Shown: positions 24,179 to 30,768 of the stretch, in pieces
Position numbering within the stretch: the stretch's first letter is position 1
Layout: the number at the start of each line of letters is the position of its first letter
Source of the DNA: Microbacterium timonense
GTDB lineage: Bacteria; Actinomycetota; Actinomycetes; Actinomycetales; Microbacteriaceae
Assembly (NCBI RefSeq): GCF_900292075.1
Contig: NZ_OLMV01000001.1
Span: 62,001 to 126,000 of the forward strand
Length of the DNA stretch: 64,000 nucleotides
Direction: 5' to 3'
Position numbers and translations under genes: made by a program
Notes under the pieces: model-generated
Told to the model about the DNA's origin: nothing
The model's input: only the letters and a program-made list of their open reading frames with translations
Databases searched by the model: none

Positions 24179-24598
24179 TCAGACGCGCGCCGGACGCACC
24201 ATGGCGGTGGCATCGGGCTCGGTGAACCCGAACCTGCGGTACAGGCCGTGAGCGTCGCTCGTGAAGAGGACCCACCGCATGTCGGCACCCGGGCCATCGT
24301 CGATCATGAACCGGACGAGGGACGCTCCCAGACCGTTTCCGCGGTGGGCGTCCAGCACGAAGACGTCGGCGAGGTAGGCGAACCCCACACCGTCCGACAC
24401 GGCGCGCGCGAAGCCGACAAGCGCACCGCTGTCTCGGTCGTACGCGCCGACGACCCGCCAGGCGGTGTCGAGCTGCGTCTCGATCTGTTCGCGCGTGCGC
24501 CAGCGTCCCCAGTAGGCCTCGGTGGAGAGCCATTCCCACACGACGTCACGCTGGATGCGGACCGGGTCATCGTCGAGGTCGTATGCCATGCGCTCCAT
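24179..24598 (-). CDS. GNAT family N-acetyltransferase
   Basis: A 139-aa acetyltransferase. The acetyl-CoA binding core is LADVFVLDAHRGNGLGASLV (motif A, R/Q-x-x-G-x-G type), followed by a C-terminal GLYRRFGFTEPD strand-loop that is typical of small GNATs. The substrate is unknown. Start ATG 24598 is preferred because AAGACT, a -10-like hexamer, sits 7 nt upstream; ATG 24589 (MAYDLDD), with GGAG just before it, is an alternative. The open frame extends further upstream, but that part runs antisense to the Nudix-NYN gene. It converges on der with a one-base gap. Confidence 0.88.
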   Translation of the reverse strand: MERMAYDLDDDPVRIQRDVVWEWLSTEAYWGRWRTREQIETQLDTAWRVVGAYDRDSGALVGFARAVSDGVGFAYLADVFVLDAHRGNGLGASLVRFMIDDGPGADMRWVLFTSDAHGLYRRFGFTEPDATAMVRPARV

Positions 24599-24672
24599 TG
24601 TCGCGAGTCTTCGGATGACGGCGGCCGGTCCGGTCGGGACCCCGTGGCACGGTGGTGTGACAGGCTGGCAGG

Positions 24673-25575
24673 GTGACGATCCAACCCCCTGGTCCCGACG
24701 AGCCGCGCCGTCCGCACGGTCCGCGCGACCCCGGCGACGCGTGGGTGGTCGCGCCCACGGGGGAGCGCTATTGGGGCCGTTTCGGCGCTGCGGGCCTGCT
24801 CGCGGTGGATGCGGAGCGTGGCGTGCTGCTGCAGCACCGGGTGTCGTGGAGCCACTTCGGCGACACATGGGCGCTGCCCGGCGGTGCGCGCCACGAGGGC
24901 GAGTCGGCCTGCGACGGAGCGCTGCGGGAGGCCGCCGAGGAGGCCGGGGTTCCTCGAACCGCCGTGCAGCCGCGCGTTCTCAGCGTGCTGGACTTGGGCT
25001 ACTGGAGCTACACGACGGTGGTGGGCGACGTGGTGGATCCGTTCGAGCCGACCATCAGCGACCCCGAGAGCCGCGAGCTCGCCTGGGTGCCTGTCGCCGA
25101 GGTCGCGGACTATCCGCTGCATCCCGGGTTCGCCGCGTCGTGGGACCGCCTGCGCGGCGTGCTCGACGTGCGCCCCGCAGTGATCGTGGATGTCGCCAAC
25201 GTGGTGGGCTCGGTTCCCGACGGCTGGTGGCGCGACCGCGCCGGCGCGGCATCCCGGCTCATCGAGCGCATCGCTGGGATCTCGGACGTGGGAATCCCCG
25301 CTGCGGCGCTGGACCTCGGTGAGCAGACGTGGCTTCCCGAGTGGACGGCGGTCGTGGAGGGGCAGGCGCGCTCAGCCGCGGAAGCCCGAGGGGTCGACGT
25401 CGTGCGGGCCGAGGCATCCGGAGACGACGCGATCGCCGTCGCCGCCGAACGGGCGGTCGTGGCCGGCAGAGTCGTGACCGTCGTGACGAGCGATCGCGGG
25501 CTCGCGCAGCGGGTGACGGATGCCGGAGCAGTGGCGCGCGGCGCGCGCTGGCTGCTGGACCTGCTCGACGACTGA
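24673..25575 (+). CDS. Nudix hydrolase fused to a PIN/NYN-like domain
   Basis: A 300-aa two-domain protein. The Nudix domain (about 30-165) has WALPGGARHEGES and ALREAAEEAGV, a complete Nudix box (G71, E77, R85, E86, E89, E90). The C-terminal half (168-300) starts VIVDVANVVGS, with D173 and N176, and ends with a VVTSDRGLAQRV strand (D274). This arrangement of Asp/Asn on successive strand ends resembles NYN/PIN-like ribonuclease domains. The first domain probably hydrolyses a nucleoside diphosphate derivative; nuclease activity of the second is an inference. GTG 24673 follows a CAGGCT hexamer by 6 nt and has no clear Shine-Dalgarno. Confidence 0.8.
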   Translation: MTIQPPGPDEPRRPHGPRDPGDAWVVAPTGERYWGRFGAAGLLAVDAERGVLLQHRVSWSHFGDTWALPGGARHEGESACDGALREAAEEAGVPRTAVQPRVLSVLDLGYWSYTTVVGDVVDPFEPTISDPESRELAWVPVAEVADYPLHPGFAASWDRLRGVLDVRPAVIVDVANVVGSVPDGWWRDRAGAASRLIERIAGISDVGIPAAALDLGEQTWLPEWTAVVEGQARSAAEARGVDVVRAEASGDDAIAVAAERAVVAGRVVTVVTSDRGLAQRVTDAGAVARGARWLLDLLDD

Positions 25576-25600
25576 GGCCGGCCACTGGCCGCGGTTTCCG

Positions 25601-25984
25601 TCAGAGCTGATCGCGCCCGCGCAGCCGGTCGATCTCACGCCGCTCCCGCTTGGTGGGCCGACCTGCGCCCCGATCCCGCTGCGCCATGACCGGCGTGGGG
25701 TCGCGAGGGGGAGTGCGATCCTCCATGGCTGCCGCCACCAGCGGTGCGCCGACGCGCTTGGAGATGGGCTGGCGCACGACGAGGTGTCGATCGAACCCGT
25801 CGATCCGCACGCGCACTTCGTCACCCGGCCGCACCGGCTGGGCCGCCTTCGCCCGCTCACCGCCCACGCGCACGTGCCCGGCACGGCACGCCGCGGTCGC
25901 CGCGGAGCGCGTCTTGTAGATCCGCACAGCCCACAGCCACGCGTCGACCCGCACGGACGGACCGGCCGGGGTGGGGACGCTCAC
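25601..25984 (-). CDS. S4-domain RNA-binding protein, HslR (Hsp15)-like
   Basis: A 127-aa basic protein. The S4 domain is VRVDAWLWAVRIYKTRSAATAACRAGHV region (residues 11-70), close to E. coli Hsp15, which binds stalled 50S subunits carrying nascent chains. The C-terminus is Arg/Lys-rich (GRPTKRERREIDRL). GTG 25984 overlaps the stop of the upstream membrane protein gene (GTGA at 25981-25984), so the two are co-translated. It converges with the Nudix-NYN gene, leaving 25 bases. Confidence 0.87.
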   Translation of the reverse strand: MSVPTPAGPSVRVDAWLWAVRIYKTRSAATAACRAGHVRVGGERAKAAQPVRPGDEVRVRIDGFDRHLVVRQPISKRVGAPLVAAAMEDRTPPRDPTPVMAQRDRGAGRPTKRERREIDRLRGRDQL

Positions 25985-26661
25985 GCGGCTGCCCTTCGCA
26001 TCACCACGACGCGCCGGGTGCGGACGCTCACGAGCACCCCGGCCGCGATGAGCCCCTGCCCCAGACAGTACGTCAGCATGACCAGCGGACTCGTCCATGC
26101 CGGCGTCGCGTCGGGCAGGAAGAGCCGGAACGCGAGGATGGAATCCGAGGCGAGGAAGAACGCGCCGCCCCCGGCGATGAATGGATGACAGCGGGATGCC
26201 GCCAACGCGGTGCCGCCGAGCACGAGGCCATAGATCGCGACGGCGACGGCGAGACCGCCCAGGTGCGGCCACAGCACCGCGAGCAGCGCGACCCACCACA
26301 CGCCGTACACCGCTGCCCACGGCGGCACCCGGCGGACGGCGAGCATCCGCCAGAACAGCCAGATGTAGCAGAGGTGCGCGACGCCGAAGAAGAGCAGCAT
26401 CATCGGGACGGTGGGCAGCCACGGCACGAAGGTCTCGGCGCCGTCGCCCAGCCAGGAGAGCCCGATCGCCACGACGGCCAGAGTGTGCGCGCGCGTCCAG
26501 TCGGAGCCGGCGGCTGCCCACACGATCGCGACCGCGAGCAGTGGCATGAGCGCGAGCTTCGTGGTCGCCGCCAGCGCGTCCGCGCCGTCGACAGCGAGAG
26601 CGACGACGTGGACGAGCGACACGGCGACATAGGGGATGAACCCGATCCAGAGCCGCCGCAT
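25981..26661 (-). CDS. YhhN/TMEM86-family membrane protein (lysoplasmalogenase-like)
   Basis: A 226-aa integral membrane protein with seven or eight hydrophobic helices. Family marks are a GLSWLGDGAETF segment and a FFLASDSILAF segment, whose paired Asp residues are conserved in the TMEM86/YhhN family, where eukaryotic members cleave lysoplasmalogen. The substrate in bacteria is uncertain. Start ATG 26661 is chosen because GAGGAGG lies 4 nt upstream; a longer open frame reaches 26763 but lacks a ribosome-binding site. It is co-transcribed with the S4-domain gene. Confidence 0.85.
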   Translation of the reverse strand: MRRLWIGFIPYVAVSLVHVVALAVDGADALAATTKLALMPLLAVAIVWAAAGSDWTRAHTLAVVAIGLSWLGDGAETFVPWLPTVPMMLLFFGVAHLCYIWLFWRMLAVRRVPPWAAVYGVWWVALLAVLWPHLGGLAVAVAIYGLVLGGTALAASRCHPFIAGGGAFFLASDSILAFRLFLPDATPAWTSPLVMLTYCLGQGLIAAGVLVSVRTRRVVVMRRAAA

Positions 26662-26777
26662 GATCCTCCTCGGTCGCCCCTCGAGCAGCTGGGGCACGAC
26701 CATCGTCGCATGCGCGGGCGAGCGCGCTCGGGCGACTGCGGCGGATGAGGCATCCGTCCGCACGGGCCGGGGCGGAA

Positions 26778-27365
26778 TCAGCCCGCCAGGTCGAGGGAGA
26801 CGATCGCGAGGTGGGGCTGCGGTCGAGCCACCTCGCGGAATCCCGCGTCCTGGAAGGTCGACAGCACGCCGTGGTACAGGTCGTTGACCGGGATCTTCTT
26901 GCCGGCGTTCGGGTCGAAGGGGTAGGCCTCGACGACGCGTGCGCCGCCCGCACGAGCGAAGTCCACTGCCGCCGCGAGCAACCGCGCGTTCAAGCCCTGA
27001 TTGCGGTGCTCCTTGCGGACGACGAAGCAGCTCACCGCCCAGACCGACTCGTCATCCCACGGCTCTTGGGAGTTCGCGGCGAAGTTGCGCGTGCGCGCCA
27101 GTCGCACTTGCCGCGTCCGCGGCCCGACTCGCACCCAGCCGGCCGCCTCCCCGTCGACGTAGGCGATGAGCGCCGGCGCCGGCTGTGCCGACATCTCGTC
27201 GCGCAGCATGTCTGCGCGCTGCTCGATCGTCGTCGACTGCCATTGGCTGTTCGGCATCATCCACCACTGGCACTGGCAGCCGTGACCGTCGCCTCCACCA
27301 CTGAGCGCGTGCTGTGCGTCGTCGAAGCGGTTCGCGGTGGCCGGTTCGATGGTGATGTTCGCCAT
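26778..27365 (-). CDS. GNAT family N-acetyltransferase with CxCQ motif
   Basis: A 195-aa acetyltransferase. An N-terminal GCQCQWWMMP motif (from residue 29) precedes the GNAT core, where CFVVRKEHRNQGLNARLL forms motif A. VVEAYPFDP and the C-terminal FQDAGFREVARP complete the fold. It is clearly paralogous to the gene at 45904-46491, which shares CQCQ, the DDESVWA block and the VEAYP strand. The substrate is unknown. ATG 27365 follows a TAACGT hexamer by 6 nt with no Shine-Dalgarno, so a leaderless mRNA is likely. Confidence 0.88.
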   Translation of the reverse strand: MANITIEPATANRFDDAQHALSGGGDGHGCQCQWWMMPNSQWQSTTIEQRADMLRDEMSAQPAPALIAYVDGEAAGWVRVGPRTRQVRLARTRNFAANSQEPWDDESVWAVSCFVVRKEHRNQGLNARLLAAAVDFARAGGARVVEAYPFDPNAGKKIPVNDLYHGVLSTFQDAGFREVARPQPHLAIVSLDLAG

Positions 27366-27371
27366 GCCGCG

Positions 27372-27377
27372 ACGTTA
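27372..27377 (-). promoter_or_regulatory. Candidate -10 for leaderless CxCQ-type GNAT (first copy)
   Basis: Read on the minus strand, TAACGT lies 6 nt before the ATG at 27365. There is no ribosome-binding site between them. Confidence 0.45.
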
Positions 27378-27616
27378 ACGCCCCCTTCCGACACCGGGCC
27401 CGCGCCGCGCCGCCCCGTTGCGAGGCCTCCTCGACTCTGCGCGGCGCTTCGGGTGTCGCGTTCTGCTGCTTCGGCGCGGGCGTTGCGGCGTGTTGCGCCA
27501 CCTGAAGGCCGGCCCACGCGGGCGCGACCGCGGAGCCGACGGCGAGTGACGGGTCGACGGCGGTTGTGCGGCACGCCCGGTCGGTGCGCGTGTTCGCGAG
27601 GCGCGTGCGCAGCGGG

Positions 27617-27622
27617 TAGGAT
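27617..27622 (+). promoter_or_regulatory. Candidate -10 of tRNA-Pro
   Basis: TAGGAT, with a weak TTCGCG at 27593-27598 as possible -35, would start transcription about 25 nt before the mature tRNA. The region 27378-27616 before it shows no gene. Confidence 0.4.
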
Positions 27623-27653
27623 GGGGGAGTTGTCCGCGCGCGAGCGGGGGCAT

Positions 27654-27727
<74 letters not shown>

Positions 27728-27730
27728 CAG

Positions 27731-27769
27731 AGAAGGGCCCGGAAACTCGCAAGAGTCTCCGGGCCTTCT
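27731..27769 (+). terminator. Terminator after tRNA-Pro
   Basis: A near-perfect hairpin, AGAAGGGCCCGGAAACTC against GAGTCTCCGGGCCTTCT, separated by a short GCAA-type loop, starting 4 nt after the tRNA. It may also serve the convergent membrane protein gene. Confidence 0.8.
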
Positions 27770-27833
27770 GCGTGTCGGCGAAGACGCCACCCCCCACTTC
27801 GGCGTCGCGGCTACCTCCGCGTCTGTTGCGGCT

Positions 27834-28445
27834 TCATGGCTCGCGATCGGGATCACGCGAGACGGACCTGATCCGCCGTCGTTCGTATCGGAGAGTGGCG
27901 GTGAGAGTGAGAACGCCCACGACGATCCCCATCGACACTGCAGCGAAGTGAGCGACGCCGGGTATCAGGGCGAGCAACAGGCTGACGATCGCGCCACCGA
28001 GCACGGCGTTGACGGTCGCGACCATGGTGGCCATGGTGAACAGGTACGACGAGTTGAGATAGCGGACACCCAGTTCGCCGGTCGTCCTCGGGTCGTCTGC
28101 TTCTATCAGAGCGCCGAGCGGGTCGAGTGACGCGAAGTAGCCCCGGATGCGCCTCATCCGGCGTCGAGCGATGATGTTCTCCACGCTCGTGTCGACCAGT
28201 CGCACGACGGTGAACCAGCCCAACGCGAACACAGTCGGGAGTACGGTCAGCGTCAGGACCTGCAGCAGCGGCGGGGATGAGCTCCCGAATCCGATCGCGA
28301 CCAGACCGCCGGACAGCGTCGAGAGGTAGATCGCCGATCGGGTGCCGGCTTCGCTGATCGTCGAACTGGCCGCTGACTGGAGCACGAACAGCTCCGTACC
28401 CAACGCACTGCGCACGGCAGCAGCGTCGGTCGGTTCGTCGGCCAT
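27834..28445 (-). CDS. Uncharacterised four-helix membrane protein
   Basis: A 203-aa protein not assigned to a named family. After a polar N-terminus (MADEPTDAAAVRSALGTELF) come two hydrophobic helices (about 45-62 and 68-90), a basic cytoplasmic loop with IIARRRMRRIRGYF, and two more helices (about 145-170 and 173-192), with a basic C-terminus (RYERRRIRSVSRD). This is a 2+2 helix layout with a central soluble hairpin of about 50 residues. ATG 28445 has AGAGGAG 9 nt upstream; the open frame upstream of it lacks support. It ends facing the tRNA-Pro terminator. Confidence 0.75.
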   Translation of the reverse strand: MADEPTDAAAVRSALGTELFVLQSAASSTISEAGTRSAIYLSTLSGGLVAIGFGSSSPPLLQVLTLTVLPTVFALGWFTVVRLVDTSVENIIARRRMRRIRGYFASLDPLGALIEADDPRTTGELGVRYLNSSYLFTMATMVATVNAVLGGAIVSLLLALIPGVAHFAAVSMGIVVGVLTLTATLRYERRRIRSVSRDPDREP

Positions 28446-28507
28446 GTGGTCGTCTCCTCTACGGCTCGCGGGTGCGGCTCGATAGTGTGACCGTCCGCAC
28501 GGGCGAT

Positions 28508-28628
28508 GTGTGACACGCCGGGTCGACTCCTCACGCGCCACGGCGTCCGGCTCCCTCGAGGACAGTGCGGCCATCCCGTCTGTGACAGCTGGCTCGCAGT
28601 GGCACAGATCTCTCACTTGGTGTCACAC
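28508..28628. promoter_or_regulatory. Cluster of TGTGACA-type short palindromes
   Basis: The 265-bp divergent gap between the membrane protein and the hydrolase remnant contains GTGTGACAC (28508-28516), CTGTGACAG (28580-28588) and GTGTCACAC (28620-28628); each is a palindrome around one central base. A partial AGTGTGACC lies near 28484. Such clustering suggests operator sites for a dimeric regulator, not identified here. Confidence 0.35.
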
Positions 28629-28710
28629 GTCGCGTCGCCGTGTGGTCGTTCTTTGCAAGCCGTGATCGACGGCTCCGATACCGGATCACAACTCCAGGGA
28701 AGGCTGGGAC

Positions 28711-29524
28711 ATGACCGAACACACTCTGCAACCAGAAGCGCGAGCATTCGCTGAAGCCGCCGCAACACCGCCCACGCTCGTGGAACGGGGTGTCGACGGG
28801 GCAAGAAGACTGCTCGACGACGTGCAGGCCGCCCCCACCGACTTGCTGCCCGTCGACGAGGAGTGGATCACCGTGCCGGCCGCGGTCGGCGACGTGAGGG
28901 TGCGGATCGTCAAGCCGACGGGTGCAGCCGCTCGGCTGCCCGTCGTGCTGTACATCCACGGCATACGCCACGGCTCGGTGGATCACCGAGAGCGGCGACC
29001 AGAAGGGCCTCGACGCATCACGCCTCGCCGTCGCCGGCGACTCCGTCGGCGGGAACATGGCCGCCGTGCTGTCGATCCTCGCCAAGAAGCGCGGCGACGT
29101 CGCATTCCTCCACCAGTCGCTGTACTACCCCGTCACCGACGCGCGGATGGACACGGTGAGTTACCGGGAGTTCGCCGAGGGCTTCCACCTCCGCGCAGAC
29201 GCCATGGCCTGGTTCTGGGACAACTACCTTCCCGACATCTCCCGGCGATCCGACGTCACCGCCTCGCCGCTCCAGGCCTCGAACGACGAGCTCAGGGGTC
29301 TGCCGGAGACGTTCCTCATCGTCGACGAGAACGATGTGCTCCGTGACGAGGGAGAGGCATACGGCCGCAAGCTCATCGACGCCGGCGTCCCCACCACGCT
29401 TGTGCGCTACGACGGCACCATCCACGACTTCATGATGCTCAACCCGCTGCGCGGATCCACCGCCTCCACGGCCGCCATCGAACAGGCCATCCACATCCTC
29501 CGCAAGGCCTTCAGCACCCGCTGA
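28711..29524 (+). pseudogene. Alpha/beta hydrolase (HSL/esterase type), internal deletion
   Basis: The first 84 codons (MTEHTLQPEARAFAEAAA to VVLYIHG, 28711-28962) match the N-terminus of acetyl-hydrolase-type enzymes and stop inside the oxyanion-hole HGGGW motif. The rest of the family sequence resumes abruptly in another frame with A-Y-A-T-A-R-W-I-T-E-S (28961 onward), then GDSVGGNMAA with the nucleophile Ser, and VDENDVLRDEGEAYGR and the catalytic-His region GTIHDFMML to 29524. About 55-60 family residues between the two parts are missing and the frames do not match, so the product is broken. The flanking parts are well preserved, which suggests a recent deletion. ATG 28711 has a weak AGGGAAGG upstream. 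Confidence 0.82.
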
Positions 29525-29547
29525 ACACAGAGAAAGAAGAAACCCGC

Positions 29548-30291
29548 ATGAACGCTCAGAACCCCACCATCGTCCTCGTCCACGGCGCCTTCGCCGAGTC
29601 CGCATCCTGGAATGGCGTCATCGGCCAGCTCCACGCTCGCGGTGTGACCGCTGTCGCTGCCGCGAACCCGCTTCGAAGCCTGGCCGGCGACGCCGCGTAT
29701 GTCCGCGACGTCATCGCGTCGGTCGATGGCCCTGTCGTCCTCGTCGGGCACTCCTACGGTGGGCTGGTGATCAGCGAGGCCGCCGCACAGAACCCTGCCG
29801 TGGTCGGGCTGGTATACGTCTGCGCGTTCGTTCCCGAGACCGGTGACAGCGCCTTCGCACTGTCCGCCAGCGAGCCGGGCTCGACGCTCGGCGACGCCCT
29901 CGCGGCCTACCCGGTGGCCACCGGCGGCAACGAGTTCGTGATCCGCCCCGACGCGTTCCACCAGCAGTTCGCCGCGGACGTGCCGGCTGCCACCGCAGCG
30001 CTGATGGCAGCCACGCAGCGACCGGTCACCGAAGCCGCTCTCACAGACGGCCTGCCCACCGCGTCCCCCGCGTGGAAGGACATCCCCTCGTGGCACGTGT
30101 TCGGCGACGCGGATCTCAACATCCCCGTCGCCGTGCACCGAGCCGGCGCGGCTCGGGCGCAGTCGCGTCAGACCTGGGAGGTCGCCGGCGCGTCGCACGC
30201 CATCGGCGTGTCCCGGCCGGAGGTCGTCGTGGAGGCCATCGCCGCCGCGGGCAGGACCTACCTCGCATCGCAGGCGGAATCAGCCGCCTGA
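29548..30291 (+). CDS. Alpha/beta hydrolase (esterase/haloperoxidase-like)
   Basis: A 247-aa alpha/beta hydrolase without signal peptide. The oxyanion-hole region is LVHGAFAESASWN (residues 10-22), the nucleophile elbow is GHSYGG, and the catalytic His lies in GASHAIGVSRPE near the C-terminus. The acidic residue is likely in VFGDADLNIP. It resembles the family of small serine hydrolases often called haloperoxidase-like or esterase EstC-like; the substrate is unknown. It follows the broken hydrolase by 23 nt with AGAAAGAAG as ribosome-binding region, so both probably shared a transcript. Confidence 0.9.
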   Translation: MNAQNPTIVLVHGAFAESASWNGVIGQLHARGVTAVAAANPLRSLAGDAAYVRDVIASVDGPVVLVGHSYGGLVISEAAAQNPAVVGLVYVCAFVPETGDSAFALSASEPGSTLGDALAAYPVATGGNEFVIRPDAFHQQFAADVPAATAALMAATQRPVTEAALTDGLPTASPAWKDIPSWHVFGDADLNIPVAVHRAGAARAQSRQTWEVAGASHAIGVSRPEVVVEAIAAAGRTYLASQAESAA

Positions 30292-30384
30292 CGAAGGCTG
30301 GCGTACCGGTCGTCGGTGCGCCGGCCGGGACACCACCCCACGTGAAGGACTTCACAGACGCACGGAGCCCGACGGTCAAGAAGT

Positions 30385-30419
30385 GAGGAGGGCACCGGCT
30401 TCGAGCCGGTGCCCTCCTC
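30385..30419 (+). terminator. Terminator after the hydrolase unit
   Basis: A perfect 16-bp stem: GAGGAGGGCACCGGCT (30385-30400), loop TCG, and the full complement at 30404-30419. It separates the hydrolases from the ABC-F leader region. Confidence 0.85.
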
Positions 30420-30572
30420 TGAGAAGAGATTCTCATCAGGGCTTCGTCGTGCGTGGCCGGCGTTCGTGGGTCGCCCTCGTCTCGCGCTTCGAGCCGGAGC
30501 AGGAGACGGCGTGCACACGCCGAACGGCCGGTCGGCCGGGCGACCGGTGGGCGGCCCGTTGACAGGCCCTGA

Positions 30573-30578
30573 TAGGGT
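30573..30578 (+). promoter_or_regulatory. Candidate -10 of the ABC-F leader transcript
   Basis: TAGGGT lies 7 nt before the ATG of the leader peptide at 30586, so the transcript would start on that codon. A TTGACA at 30559-30564 is only 8 nt away and cannot be its -35. Confidence 0.45.
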
Positions 30579-30585
30579 GCTTCGC

Positions 30586-30606
30586 ATGGGTACCCTGGCT
30601 TCTTAG
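30586..30606 (+). CDS. Leader peptide MGTLAS upstream of the ABC-F gene
   Basis: A six-residue open frame, ATG GGT ACC CTG GCT TCT TAG, at the predicted transcript start, 162 nt before the ABC-F start codon. Its stop codon is the first base of the 5' arm of the large inverted repeat that follows, the expected geometry for ribosome-controlled attenuation. A ribosome stalled or terminating here would mask that arm. Translation is inferred from layout. Confidence 0.55.
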   Translation: MGTLAS

Positions 30607-30716
30607 TACGGGACGCCGCGTCGAGTTTCTCCGCGGCGGGTCCTATGCGCGCCCAGCGATCGAACGCTGTAGGCGCGAGGTCCCGTACATGTGTGCGCGT
30701 CCTTCAGGGACCGCAC
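30606..30716 (+). promoter_or_regulatory. Structured attenuator leader of the ABC-F gene
   Basis: GTACGGGAC (30606-30614) is complementary to GTCCCGTAC (30680-30688). Between them, GGACGCCGCG (30611-30620) can pair instead with CGCGGC-GG-GTCC (30632-30643), which excludes part of the first pairing, and GCGCC-CAGCG (30649-30658) pairs with CGCTG-TA-GGCGC (30665-30676). A last hairpin, GTGCG-C-GTCC with GGACCGCAC, covers about 30693-30716. Alternative stems next to a short leader peptide fit drug-responsive attenuation. No T-run is seen, so the mechanism could be Rho-dependent or translational. Confidence 0.55.
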
Positions 30717-30768
30717 GTGCCGCGATCCACCGGGTCATCGCCCGCGGGACGCGGAGAGGAGTGCTGTG

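Noticed and set aside
30559..30578. TTGACA and TAGGGT as a normal promoter pair for the ABC-F gene
   Set aside because: The spacing is only 8 nt, too short for one promoter; TAGGGT alone at leaderless distance is more plausible.
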